From Phycisphaerales bacterium (GTDB lineage: Bacteria; Planctomycetota; Phycisphaerae; SM23-33), in NCBI GenBank assembly GCA_018644725.1, contig JABGPZ010000048.1, positions 1 to 64,000 of the forward strand: 64,000 nt of DNA, given 5' to 3'. Positions 7,826 through 16,229 of this stretch are shown here, in pieces. Each line of letters opens with the position of its first letter. The stretch's first letter is position 1. The translations under genes were made by a program, and so were the position numbers. The notes under the pieces were generated by a model. The model was not told the origin of the DNA. It saw only the letters and a list, made by a program, of their open reading frames with translations, and made no database searches.

Positions 7826-8191
7826 ATGAGCAAAATTGCAGTAACATCCAAAGGCGCAAACATTGATTCTCCCGTAGACACACGGTTTGGTCGGGCCGAC
7901 TACTTCTTGATCGTCGACTTGACGAGCGGAGAATTTTCGGCTGTTGAGAACGAAAAAAATCGAAATGCTGCCCAAGGCGCGGGGATTCAGGCAGGCAAAG
8001 CCGTCGTAGGCCTTGGCGTCCCGGCTGTCATTACCGGCCATGTCGGTCCCAAGGCGTTTACGACACTCCAGGCCGGTGGCATCAGCATCTATACCGGCGC
8101 CCAAGGGACGGTCGCGGAGACGATTGAGCTCTTCAAGACGGGTCAATTGCAGCGGGCCGCCACGGCCGATGTGGAAGGGCACTGGGTATAA
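7826..8191 (+). CDS. Orange-protein-like NifX-family protein
   Basis: A 121-aa Di-Nase/MTH1175-fold protein starting MSKIAVTSKGANIDSPVDTRFGRADYF, with the family's GHVGPKA and YTGAQGTVAE elements. It corresponds in size, motif and position to the Desulfovibrio orange protein (ORP), which binds a sulfide-bridged Mo-Cu cluster non-covalently. Whether this protein binds such a cluster cannot be read from sequence. The ATG at 7826 follows AAAGGAA; an in-frame ATG at 7811 lies at the predicted transcription start. First gene of the rightward operon. Confidence 0.9.
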   Translation: MSKIAVTSKGANIDSPVDTRFGRADYFLIVDLTSGEFSAVENEKNRNAAQGAGIQAGKAVVGLGVPAVITGHVGPKAFTTLQAGGISIYTGAQGTVAETIELFKTGQLQRAATADVEGHWV

Positions 8192-8193
8192 CC

Positions 8194-8820
8194 ATGCGGC
8201 CGAAAGCAGAGCAGACTCGATTCACTCCGCCCGCACTGGACACGGCTTGGTTGCCGGATGATCTTCTGCCTTGCGTAGAATTCCACGGCCATCTTTGCCC
8301 GGGCCTGGTGATCGGATACTGCGCGACAAAGCTCGCCATGCAACGCCTAGGCATCGGACGTGCGGAGGATGAAGAATTGATCGCCATCGTGGAGAACGAC
8401 AGTTGTGCGGTCGATGCGGTTCAGGTTCTCACAGGTTGCACGTTTGGCAAGGGCAACCTGAAATTTCTCGATCACGGCAAGATGGCGTTCACCTTTGCTA
8501 CCCGACGCGATGGACGATCTGTCCGGCTTCTCTATCGGCCGCAACTTTTGCCAAAAGGGCAAACCATGCCAGAGGAGCACCAACGTGCATGGACCATCAA
8601 GCAGCTACTTACGCATGATCGTCTTGAATTGTTCGAAATTCAAGACGATGTTCTGTGCGAGCTTCCTCCCCGTGCACAATGTTATGAAACGATCTGGTGT
8701 GACGCCTGTGGAGAGCGGACCATGGCTACGAGAATTGAAACTATAGACGAGAAAAAATTGTGCGCCGCCTGTCGAGATCAAACCCTTCCGATCCAATCTA
8801 ATGAAAGGAAACCCGAATGA
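8194..8820 (+). CDS. FmdE-family protein with C-terminal zinc ribbon
   Basis: A 208-aa protein with an FmdE domain (formylmethanofuran dehydrogenase subunit E-like). The signature FHGHLCPG is at residues 30-37, followed by ENDSCAVDAVQ and FGKGNL. A C-terminal treble-clef/zinc-ribbon has two CxxC pairs (CDAC and CAAC). FmdE proteins are common in anaerobes near molybdenum enzymes and their exact role is unknown; a metal-binding or chaperone function is inferred here from the ORP-like context. Starts 2 nt after the previous stop and overlaps the next gene by ATGA. Confidence 0.9.
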   Translation: MRPKAEQTRFTPPALDTAWLPDDLLPCVEFHGHLCPGLVIGYCATKLAMQRLGIGRAEDEELIAIVENDSCAVDAVQVLTGCTFGKGNLKFLDHGKMAFTFATRRDGRSVRLLYRPQLLPKGQTMPEEHQRAWTIKQLLTHDRLELFEIQDDVLCELPPRAQCYETIWCDACGERTMATRIETIDEKKLCAACRDQTLPIQSNERKPE

Positions 8821-10034
8821 CTTCGTGTGCCCAAGTACAATCGAAAGATGTCTCCATGAGAGAACTTGATGAAGGGATTCTTCAAACGAATATGGGCCGT
8901 ATTGGCCAGAAGATTCTCGTACTCTCCGGCAAGGGTGGGGTCGGCAAATCGACCGTTGCCGCAAACCTTGCCGTCGCATTATCCAAGGCGGGCAAGCGCG
9001 TTGGGCTTCTCGATGTCGACCTTCACGGCCCGAGCATTCCAAAGATTCTCGGCCTGGAGGGGATGCGACTTTGTCCCGATGCGATGGGCCACATTGAACC
9101 CATCATGGTCAGTGAAACGCTTTCAGTGATTTCGGTGGGCTTGCTACTGGACAAACAGACAGATGCTGTTGTTTGGCGTGGCCCGATGAAGCAGAACGTC
9201 ATCCGGCAGTTTCTCAAAGATGGCGTATGGGGCGATTTGGACGTACTCGTCGTCGACTCGCCGCCCGGCACAGGCGATGAACCGCTGGCTGTTGCCGAAA
9301 TGGTCGGTGAGAACGCGTCGGCTGTCATCGTCACCACGCCGCAGGACGTCGCCATCGCGGATGTGCGACGTAGCGTCTCATTCTGCCGAATGTTGGAGTT
9401 GCCCATCGCAGGCATCATTGAAAACATGAGCGGCCTGGCATGCCCACACTGCGGCGAAATTGTCGATCTGTTCAAAACCGGCGGCGGCGGAAAACTGGCG
9501 CGAGAAATGGGTGTGCCCTTTTTGGGATGTATCCCGTTAGATCCAGATATTGTTTCTGCTGGCGACAGCGGAACTACGTTTACTCAATCTTCTACCAACA
9601 GCCTTGGCGCTCAGGCGTTCGCGTCTGTGATCGCCCCAATCCTCAACCCCATTTCTCCAGCCGAGCTGGAGAGCAACTCCAAGGAGCCTCAATCTATGAA
9701 AATTGCTATCCCCACCGCTCAAGGCGAGCTTTGCATGCACTTTGGCCACTGCGAACAATTCACGATGATCGAAGTCGACCCCACAACCAAAAGCGTACTT
9801 TCGACCGAAATGCTTACTCCGCCGCCTCACGAGCCGGGTGTCTTGCCGCGCTGGTTGAGTGAACAAGGTGCCAATCTCATTATCGCTGGCGGCATGGGTC
9901 AACGTGCCCAAGGATTATTTGTTAAAAATGGGATCAATGTCATCGTGGGCGCACCTGGAAAATCGCCCGAAGTCCTCGCGCTGTCCTACCTCAACAACAC
10001 GCTGGAATCTGGCGCCAACGCCTGCGACCACTAA
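8817..10034 (+). CDS. Mrp/NBP35 ATPase fused to a NifX-like domain
   Basis: A 405-aa fusion. Residues 1-280 are an Mrp/ApbC/NBP35 Fe-S carrier ATPase with deviant Walker A GKGGVGKST (39-47) and the bridging CPHC motif (209-212). Residues from 294 are a second Di-Nase/NifX domain starting MKIAIPTAQGE. The same fusion accompanies the orange-protein gene in Desulfovibrio. It likely assembles or hands a metal-sulfur cluster to the NifX-fold partner. Translationally coupled to the FmdE-like gene (ATGA). The linker (about 281-293) is short, so the domains are a genuine single polypeptide. Confidence 0.94.
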   Translation: MTSCAQVQSKDVSMRELDEGILQTNMGRIGQKILVLSGKGGVGKSTVAANLAVALSKAGKRVGLLDVDLHGPSIPKILGLEGMRLCPDAMGHIEPIMVSETLSVISVGLLLDKQTDAVVWRGPMKQNVIRQFLKDGVWGDLDVLVVDSPPGTGDEPLAVAEMVGENASAVIVTTPQDVAIADVRRSVSFCRMLELPIAGIIENMSGLACPHCGEIVDLFKTGGGGKLAREMGVPFLGCIPLDPDIVSAGDSGTTFTQSSTNSLGAQAFASVIAPILNPISPAELESNSKEPQSMKIAIPTAQGELCMHFGHCEQFTMIEVDPTTKSVLSTEMLTPPPHEPGVLPRWLSEQGANLIIAGGMGQRAQGLFVKNGINVIVGAPGKSPEVLALSYLNNTLESGANACDH

Positions 10035-10053
10035 GCATACTGGAGCTGTACCT

Positions 10054-10428
10054 ATGCCTGTTACCAAGGCACTTGATGCCTATCAATCAAAACGTCTGAA
10101 CTGTGCCCAAAGCATCCTACATGGATTTTCAGAATATACATCCGTTTCCTCCGAAGAGATTCTTGCGGCCCGTCAACACGGCGGAGGACGAGCGGAACAA
10201 GGCCGCTGCGGCGCGTTGAATTCTGCACTGAAGCTGGTGGAATCCGAGTCTCATCGTGACACGCTATGTGATGCCTTCTCTGCGATAGCGGGCTCGGAAT
10301 CCTGTCGGATCATTCGGAAACAGAATCGAATCACTTGTGGTGAATGCGTAGAGCTTGCCGCGATGGAACTCCATCAAATGCTGAAGTATTCGCCCAAAAA
10401 CAAACACAAGGCCAATCACCATGAGTGA
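10054..10428 (+). CDS. C_GCAxxG_C_C-like redox protein
   Basis: A 124-aa protein with spaced cysteines: LNCAQSI, GGGRAEQGRCGAL, CDAFS, CRII and CGECVELAA. The pattern resembles the C_GCAxxG_C_C family, proposed redox proteins of anaerobes, although the central GC pair is replaced by RAEQGRC. Starts 19 nt after the Mrp-NifX gene. The final codons overlap the next gene by 8 nt. Redox or metal-binding role inferred. Confidence 0.75.
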   Translation: MPVTKALDAYQSKRLNCAQSILHGFSEYTSVSSEEILAARQHGGGRAEQGRCGALNSALKLVESESHRDTLCDAFSAIAGSESCRIIRKQNRITCGECVELAAMELHQMLKYSPKNKHKANHHE

Positions 10429-10897
10429 TCCCACCCAAGAACGTTTGGAGCAAACCCGCTCGAACTATCACGCGCGATGTTTGGTTTGCGCAAGGCCGCA
10501 CGACAACGCCTTGGCGTTGGAGTTTGAAGTCTGCCCAGACGGCTCGGTTCGCTCCGGGTTTCCCTGCGAGGAATCCTTCGAAGGATATAACGGCCTACTT
10601 CATGGCGGAGTGATTTCCTCCATCGTCGACGGCGCGATGACCAACTGCCTTTTTGCCCATGGCATCGTTGCGGTCACCGCCGATCTCAATGTTCGGTTTC
10701 GTCATCCGGTTGAGCTACTCGTGCCGCTGGAAGTGACGGCGAAGATTACCCTTAATACGGGCCCGCTATATCATCTCGAAGCACGGCTGACTCAATGCGG
10801 TGTGTTGAAGGCAAAGGCGGCCGCGAAATTCATGAAAGCCCCCGCACCTCTCGCTAAACAAATTGAAGAGGATTCCGGTCAAAAAAGGGAGGAGTGA
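10421..10897 (+). CDS. PaaI-type hotdog thioesterase
   Basis: A 158-aa single hotdog-fold protein with the PaaI/YbgC-like motif GLLHGGVISSIVDGAM at about residues 50-65 and the beta-strand run ADLNVRFRHPV. Members hydrolyse acyl-CoA or aryl-CoA thioesters. The acyl substrate is unknown. Its presence in a metal-sulfur operon is unusual. Overlaps the preceding gene by 8 nt and is followed within 2 nt by the radical SAM gene. Confidence 0.85.
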   Translation: MSDPTQERLEQTRSNYHARCLVCARPHDNALALEFEVCPDGSVRSGFPCEESFEGYNGLLHGGVISSIVDGAMTNCLFAHGIVAVTADLNVRFRHPVELLVPLEVTAKITLNTGPLYHLEARLTQCGVLKAKAAAKFMKAPAPLAKQIEEDSGQKREE

Positions 10898-10898
10898 T

Positions 10899-12038
10899 GT
10901 GATTCAGAGCAAAACATTGTTCGATGACATCCAGCGAGCCATCCGGGTCGCGGGAGAAGACCTTAAAGACGCCCGAGGGTTTTTGGCGAATCCCGGGTTT
11001 CTTGCAGAACGACTTATTCAAGGTGAGCAACGCCGCAACGTTACCATGCAGAAGCATGAAACGCCGATCCCTCGGTTTGCAATTGTCTCCGTAACGTGGG
11101 ACTGCAATCTTGAGTGCACCGATTGCTACGCCAGCAACTATACCTCTGGAAACGAACTCTCACTAGATCAGCTCCGCTCAACCCTGGAGCAATGCATTGA
11201 CGCGGGAACCTGCTTCTTCATCATCGTTGGCGGCGAACCGTTGATGCGGCCAGGATTGTTGGAGTTGTTGCGCAAGCTGGATGATGGGTTGTTTTTGGTC
11301 TTCACAAACGGGACGTTATTGAATGAAGCCCACGCCCAGCTCTTTGCAACCAGTCCTAATCTTATGCCAATTTTCTCTATGGAGGGCAGCTCTCATTTTA
11401 CCGACTCTCGCCGTGGCGCTGGGGTGGGCGTTCAAATTGCGGAGGCAATGACATGCCTCACGGAGCATAAAGTGCCATTTGGGATTTCCTGCATGGTCAC
11501 GCGAGAGAATGTTTCACTTGTGACCAGCCGTGCCTGGTTTGATGAAATATGGCAGCGTGGAGTTCGATTTGCGTTTCTGGTCGATTACATTCCAATGGAA
11601 GATATGCCAGAAGGATCGATGATTCTCACGGCCGAAGACATGGCCGATAAACAGGCCGCGCTGGCTCAGCGATGGGAAGACGCCAAGCCGCTGGTCGTCA
11701 ATTTTCCGCCGGATGAATATCTGGACAGTGCACCTTGCATGGCGGCAGGACGCGGGATGATTCATATTAACGCCGACGGGTTTGTTGAACCATGTCCCTT
11801 TAGTCATTATGCCGCTGACAATATGAAGGATAAATCCTATCTGGAAGTTCTACAGGGGCCGTTTCTCACGCGTCTTCGGAATGAAGTCTGCACACGCCCG
11901 AACCCGACAAAATCCTGCCTGCTCCAGCAACAGGAAGCTCTTGTGAAATCCATTGCCACACAAACGGGAGGATTTTGCACTGAACACCTTCCCACAGATC
12001 CCTTTTCACAACCAATCGCACCATCCGTTTGGCAATAG
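10899..12038 (+). CDS. Radical SAM/SPASM-like enzyme
   Basis: A 379-aa radical SAM protein with the CxxxCxxC motif (CNLECTDC), the GGEP motif in IIVGGEPLM, and a C-terminal Cys region (APCMAAG, EPCPF, SCLLQQ) that may hold an auxiliary Fe-S cluster as in SPASM/twitch enzymes. The preferred start is the GTG at 10899, preceded by GGGAGG; an upstream in-frame TTG at 10863 would overlap the thioesterase. Substrate unknown. Cysteine spacing does not suggest an anaerobic sulfatase-maturating enzyme. Confidence 0.88.
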   Translation: MIQSKTLFDDIQRAIRVAGEDLKDARGFLANPGFLAERLIQGEQRRNVTMQKHETPIPRFAIVSVTWDCNLECTDCYASNYTSGNELSLDQLRSTLEQCIDAGTCFFIIVGGEPLMRPGLLELLRKLDDGLFLVFTNGTLLNEAHAQLFATSPNLMPIFSMEGSSHFTDSRRGAGVGVQIAEAMTCLTEHKVPFGISCMVTRENVSLVTSRAWFDEIWQRGVRFAFLVDYIPMEDMPEGSMILTAEDMADKQAALAQRWEDAKPLVVNFPPDEYLDSAPCMAAGRGMIHINADGFVEPCPFSHYAADNMKDKSYLEVLQGPFLTRLRNEVCTRPNPTKSCLLQQQEALVKSIATQTGGFCTEHLPTDPFSQPIAPSVWQ

Positions 12039-12046
12039 GAGAATCC

Positions 12047-13864
12047 ATGAATGTGAAACGAGCAATGTCCATAATCATTGGCCTGTCAACAATCACAATG
12101 ATTCTCGTGTATAACCCATCCACAAAAGCAGTCGCCGCACCTCCTGAACCCAAGGAGAGCTACGCCTCACCGGTGGCGATTGTTTCTGATGGGACAAATC
12201 TCTATATTCCCTGTGCAACAAGTTCGAAAATTCTGGTCGTGAATGCCAAGACAAACAAATTTGTAACGGCGATCAAAACAAAGACTCCACTCAGCGGTGC
12301 GAGCCTGTCAGGGAAAACGCTTCATGCAACCTGTGGTACAATTCCGGGAAAGCTCTTGTCGATTGACACTCGAATGCACAAAATTATAGAGTACAAACAG
12401 ACATTTCACGCGCCGTGTGCTCCGATTGTTTCAGGGAAAACTATCTACATTGCCGACCGATACCGAAACCTCGTGATTAATGTCACCAACGGCAAGACAA
12501 TTCCCGTTAGCCGCGAGCCGGTCGCCATGGCCGCAACTCCAGATGGAAAAACCCTTCTCGTCGCGAATCTATTGCCGGCCGGTAAAGCTAACGGTGACTA
12601 CGCATCAAGCCTTGTAAGCCTCATCGACACCGCCACGGACAAAGTCATCACCGAGCTTCCATTGGCCAACGGCGCAACAGGGCCGCGTGGAATCGCAATT
12701 GATCCTGAAGGAAAATTCGCTTACATCACCCATGTCCTTGGGCGCTATCAGCTACCTACAACACAGATTGAACGCGGCTGGATGAACACCAATGCGATCT
12801 CGGTGATCGACATTGCCGCGAAACAAGTTGTCAATAGCGTCCTGCTCGATGATGTGGATTTCGGCGCGGCCAACCCATGGGGCGTGGCTGTCAGCCCCGA
12901 CAGTAAAACACTGGTTGTCACTCATGCAGGGACTCACGAGTTGTCGATCATCGATCTTCCCGGCCTGCACAAACTCCTTGATGAGTATGCCAAAACCGGC
13001 CGGGCCAAAGAAGTGCCGAACAAGCTCTCGTTCTTGTCGGGCATCAGGCGACGCGTAAAATTGCCTGGCCGAGGGCCTCGCAGTGTGCTTATCCTTGGCC
13101 GTATCGCTTGGGTGCCGATGTATTTCTCCGACACATTGGTCCGAGTCGACCTTGATGAGAAATCCCTCCGAGCCATACATGAAATTCCTCTGGGGCCCAA
13201 AGTGAAACCCTCCCAGAAAAGACTCGGGGAAATCTTTTTCCATGACGGCGCCTTGTGCCTTCAAAAATGGCAATCGTGTACATCCTGCCATCCTGATGCT
13301 CGCGCCGATTCGCTAAATTGGGATCTGTTGAATGATGGTTTGGGGAACCCCAAGCAAACGCGTACCATGTTGTTCAGCCACTATACGCCGCCGGTTATGA
13401 TTACGGGGGTCCGGTCGGGAGCGGAGCACGCTGTCCGTTCGGGGATTCGGTTCATTCAATTTGCAGTTCGCCCAGAATCGGATGCCAAGGCGATTGATGC
13501 CTATCTTAAATCTCTTGCATCAATCCCAAGTCCATTGCTCATCAACGGAAACCTCTCCCAATCCGCCCAGCGCGGGAAGGTCGTGTTCAAGGCTGCAAAA
13601 TGTGCAACCTGTCATACTGGAGTCTATTATACTGACCAGAAAAAATACGATGTTGGACTTGGAATCGACATTGAAAAGGGTCGTGAATTTGACACGCCAA
13701 TTCTGAGTGAAGTTTGGCGAACCGCGCCCTATCTCTATGATGGCCGTGCGAAAACCATGATGGACGTTCTCACAACATGGAACAAGAACGACACCCACGG
13801 GAAAACATCAAATCTATCGAAGCAACAGCTTAACGACCTTTGCGAATATATTCTCTCTCTATGA
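12047..13864 (+). CDS. YVTN beta-propeller with dihaem cytochrome c domain
   Basis: Secreted protein of 605 aa. A signal peptide is followed by seven-bladed-type YVTN/NHL repeats (for example NGATGPRGIAIDPEGKFAYI and NPWGVAVSPDSKTLVVTH), then a MauG/CcpA-like C-terminal part with two haem motifs, CTSCH (about 415) and CATCH (about 525). Distal Met or His ligands could not be assigned. It probably acts as a periplasmic electron-transfer or peroxidase-like enzyme. ATG 12047 follows AGGAG; the stop of the radical SAM gene is 8 nt upstream, so it belongs to the same operon. Confidence 0.88.
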   Translation: MNVKRAMSIIIGLSTITMILVYNPSTKAVAAPPEPKESYASPVAIVSDGTNLYIPCATSSKILVVNAKTNKFVTAIKTKTPLSGASLSGKTLHATCGTIPGKLLSIDTRMHKIIEYKQTFHAPCAPIVSGKTIYIADRYRNLVINVTNGKTIPVSREPVAMAATPDGKTLLVANLLPAGKANGDYASSLVSLIDTATDKVITELPLANGATGPRGIAIDPEGKFAYITHVLGRYQLPTTQIERGWMNTNAISVIDIAAKQVVNSVLLDDVDFGAANPWGVAVSPDSKTLVVTHAGTHELSIIDLPGLHKLLDEYAKTGRAKEVPNKLSFLSGIRRRVKLPGRGPRSVLILGRIAWVPMYFSDTLVRVDLDEKSLRAIHEIPLGPKVKPSQKRLGEIFFHDGALCLQKWQSCTSCHPDARADSLNWDLLNDGLGNPKQTRTMLFSHYTPPVMITGVRSGAEHAVRSGIRFIQFAVRPESDAKAIDAYLKSLASIPSPLLINGNLSQSAQRGKVVFKAAKCATCHTGVYYTDQKKYDVGLGIDIEKGREFDTPILSEVWRTAPYLYDGRAKTMMDVLTTWNKNDTHGKTSNLSKQQLNDLCEYILSL

Positions 13865-13937
13865 GCTTTGAGGACGATTTGAAGTTAGCCACACAGGCAA
13901 TATCGAACAACCTGACTACTCAGTGAAAGGGATAGAA

Positions 13938-14231
13938 ATGACAAATCCATGGGACAGCATCATAGGGACAGACGAATACAATGCCACGCTCAAACGCGCT
14001 CAGGCGTGTGCCGCCAAGGCTGGCTGGCGTTTGAACGATGACACCGAGCGCGTTGAAAAGGTCATCGGCCTGATGACGCAAAATTTCACCACCGCAGGCG
14101 ACTACTATTGCCCCTGCAAACAAACCCACCCCCTTGATCCCCAAAACGATGTCGTCTGCCCGTGCTCGGAAATCAAAGCAGAACTCGGCAACGGCGGCTG
14201 TTGCTTCTGCAAACTCTTTTTTCTAGATTGA
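13938..14231 (+). CDS. Ferredoxin-thioredoxin-reductase catalytic-subunit-like protein
   Basis: A 97-aa protein with the FTR-beta pattern YCPCKQTHP (C58, C60), VCPC (C74, C76) and GGCCFCKLF (C88, C89, C91). True FTR uses CPC-X16-CHC-X8-CHC to bind a 4Fe-4S cluster beside a redox disulfide; here the spacings are 13 and 11 and an extra Cys is present. Solo FTR-like proteins occur in anaerobes as ferredoxin-linked disulfide reductases. ATG 13938 follows AAAGGGATAG; an in-frame GTG lies at 13923. Last gene of the rightward train. Confidence 0.82.
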   Translation: MTNPWDSIIGTDEYNATLKRAQACAAKAGWRLNDDTERVEKVIGLMTQNFTTAGDYYCPCKQTHPLDPQNDVVCPCSEIKAELGNGGCCFCKLFFLD

Positions 14232-14247
14232 TACCAATTTTCAGAAG

Positions 14248-15120
14248 TTAAATGTTGATGATTTTGAGCTGCTTCTTGACGTAGGTGCTGCCGACATTCA
14301 CTACGCGAAGGGAGCCACATTGCCGCTCTGCGGGCCAATGACTGTGGCCACAATAGACGTCCGTCACTTGCGGGTACTTTGACAGAAGTTCACCAATGCG
14401 CGTCGAGCCCATATAGGCCATCGCAAACGCAAACCGTCCAGGCCGGCCCGGCGGCACGAGACCATCAACGGGTAGATGATGGACGAAGGCGACCACGCGA
14501 TCCACTCGCGCCGCCAGAGACTCAAGCTGCGTTTCAAGTGACGCCAGAAGGCGATCGAGAAATTCCTCATCACTCATGCCAAGGTTCACCCGCCAGCCGT
14601 CCATCCATCGCGCACCGAGGCGTTCGTGTCGCTCGTCCAGCGCGGCAGCATGGATATCCAACAGTTCTGTGTGTTCACCATAATATCGCGCAGCCGCAGG
14701 AGTGATCTTCTTCTCATAAAAAGCCAGTGGCAATCCCAGAGACTCGTCGCGCAGAGAATAGTCATACCATCCGACCGACCCCACAAATCCCACGCCGCCC
14801 AATTCGGCCGGTGAAAAATCGAGGCATTCGAACCCTTCTTCGGCCGCCCATGCAGGAAGGTCGTGTTCATAACGCTGAAGTGAACATTCACCCGGCCACA
14901 CCCAAAGACAGTGGTTGCCTGGGACAAACCATTTTCGGCCAGGGAATTTTTCGAACAGTCGCAGTGCTTCACAAAATGCCTCCCTATTCCGGCCAGCGAT
15001 GTCGCCGACAATCACCAGCGCGTCGCCGCCAATTGCAAGCGCCTGCTCGGCCGCCTCTTCGGCGGCTGCGCGACTGCGGGCAATGTCATAATGGATATCG
15101 GCTGTTACAAGAATTCGCAT
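14248..15120 (-). CDS. Calcineurin-like metallophosphoesterase
   Basis: A 290-aa phosphoesterase with the five-block metal site: ADIHYD, GDIAG, GNHCLW, HHLPVD and GHSHW. Hydrolyses phosphomono- or diesters; substrate unknown. ATG 15120 starts the conserved strand MRILVTADIH, and the longer frame upstream is discarded. It is convergent with the FTR-like gene and has the GC-rich composition of the bulk genome, marking the right edge of the AT-rich island. Confidence 0.9.
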   Translation of the reverse strand: MRILVTADIHYDIARSRAAAEEAAEQALAIGGDALVIVGDIAGRNREAFCEALRLFEKFPGRKWFVPGNHCLWVWPGECSLQRYEHDLPAWAAEEGFECLDFSPAELGGVGFVGSVGWYDYSLRDESLGLPLAFYEKKITPAAARYYGEHTELLDIHAAALDERHERLGARWMDGWRVNLGMSDEEFLDRLLASLETQLESLAARVDRVVAFVHHLPVDGLVPPGRPGRFAFAMAYMGSTRIGELLSKYPQVTDVYCGHSHWPAERQCGSLRVVNVGSTYVKKQLKIINI

Positions 15121-15211
15121 ACCAAAGTATAAGTTTATCGCCTGAATGTTGCCAGTCACCGGTTCTGAAATGGGTCTGGGAAATACCACGGCGTCACACG
15201 CCCGGATATAC

Positions 15212-15244
15212 AAAACGCGCCCGCTTCAGGAGAGCAGGCGCGTT
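15212..15244 (-). terminator. Intrinsic terminator of the rubrerythrin gene
   Basis: Minus-strand hairpin AACGCGCC-T-GCT...AGC-G-GGCGCGTT followed by TTTG, 20 bp after the rubrerythrin stop. Confidence 0.7.
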
Positions 15245-15263
15245 GTTGACGGCGAGGGGAAGA

Positions 15264-15764
15264 TTATTTGACTTCGAAAAATTTCTCGCCGGGCACGTTG
15301 CAAATCGGGCACTGGCCGGGAATCACTGTGACTGTATTGCCGCACACCGGGCAAAGATAGATGCTCGCCGCGGGCAGGTCGCCGCCAGCCTCGACGGCTG
15401 CGATGGCTTCGACATACATTGCGTTGTGAATCTCTTCCACCGCGAGGGCGTTCTTGAAGGAGAACACGGCGGGCTTGTTTCCCTCGGCCTCGGCTTGAGC
15501 GAGAAACGGCGGGTACATTTCTTGGAATTCGTGGGCTTCGCCTTCGGCGGCTTCTTGCAAATTCTTGATCGTTTCACCAATTCCCCCAAGCACCCTCAAA
15601 TGGGCGTGGGCATGAATGGTTTCTGCGCCAGCCGCAGCGCGAAACAGTTTTGCGACCTGGGGCAGGCCATCCTCTTCGGCTTTTTTTCCAAACGCAAGGT
15701 ATTTCCGGTTGGCTTGACTTTCGCCGGCAAAGGCTTCAGCGAGGTTTTCGTTGGTTGTGGTCAT
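15264..15764 (-). CDS. rbr: Rubrerythrin
   Basis: A 166-aa non-haem diiron protein. The N-terminal ferritin-like four-helix domain carries the ExxH ligands (EAFAGESQANRKY, AETIHAHAH, EEIHNAMY), and the C-terminal rubredoxin-like knuckle has CPVC and CPIC. Reduces hydrogen peroxide in anaerobes using rubredoxin or NADH-linked donors. ATG 15764 has an AAGGAG ribosome site. It follows the gltB remnant by 23 bp and has its own terminator. Confidence 0.95.
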   Translation of the reverse strand: MTTTNENLAEAFAGESQANRKYLAFGKKAEEDGLPQVAKLFRAAAGAETIHAHAHLRVLGGIGETIKNLQEAAEGEAHEFQEMYPPFLAQAEAEGNKPAVFSFKNALAVEEIHNAMYVEAIAAVEAGGDLPAASIYLCPVCGNTVTVIPGQCPICNVPGEKFFEVK

Positions 15765-15787
15765 TGATCCGCTCCTTTCAAAAGCAG

Positions 15788-16144
15788 TTAGACGTGTTGA
15801 ATACGTGTATGGTTGGAGACTTCGGAATGAACAGTACACAAATCCTCGACGCTGAGGTCGTGGAGATTGGCATGGCCAGTCATCCGAGAAAATTCTTCGA
15901 GTTCATGGGTCAAGCTGCGGAGGAAATTCGCAAGCAAAATCGACGATTGCTCCACATCCAGCCTCGCGCGCAGGGCGGGGTCCTGGGTAGCAATCCCGAG
16001 GGGGCACTTGCCCGTGTTGCAGATTCGGTATTGCTGACACCCAATGGCCATCATCGCGGCCGTGCCCAGTGCAACGGCATCGGCCCCCATCGCCAGCGTT
16101 CCCGCCAGCAGCGCCGCCGTCATCATCCACAGTTTCAATTTCAT
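15788..16144 (-). pseudogene. C-terminal remnant of glutamate synthase domain 2
   Basis: A 118-aa frame whose last ~98 residues match the extreme C-terminus of archaeal-type glutamate synthase (GltB/GlxD FMN domain): GADAVALGTAAMMAIGCQQY, CNTGKCPLGIATQDP, HDLSVEDLC. The complete enzyme is about 500 aa, so the N-terminal four-fifths is missing; no trace is visible upstream, where a tRNA terminator begins. The first ~18 residues look like an unrelated hydrophobic leader. It retains an ATG with GGAG nearby and a possible promoter, so it may still be translated, but it cannot bind FMN or make glutamate alone. Confidence 0.75.
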
Positions 16145-16229
16145 TGAGGGTCTCCAAAAGAGGGGAATTAACCCAAGCTATCATGCCATAGAACCCGCTC
16201 TCACGCAAGGCACTGCCCTCGCTCGACAT

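Noticed and set aside
10899-12038. Anaerobic sulfatase-maturating enzyme for the sulfatases
   Set aside because: It is radical SAM, but the C-terminal cysteine pattern does not fit the two auxiliary clusters of anSME, and it lies in the ORP-like operon.
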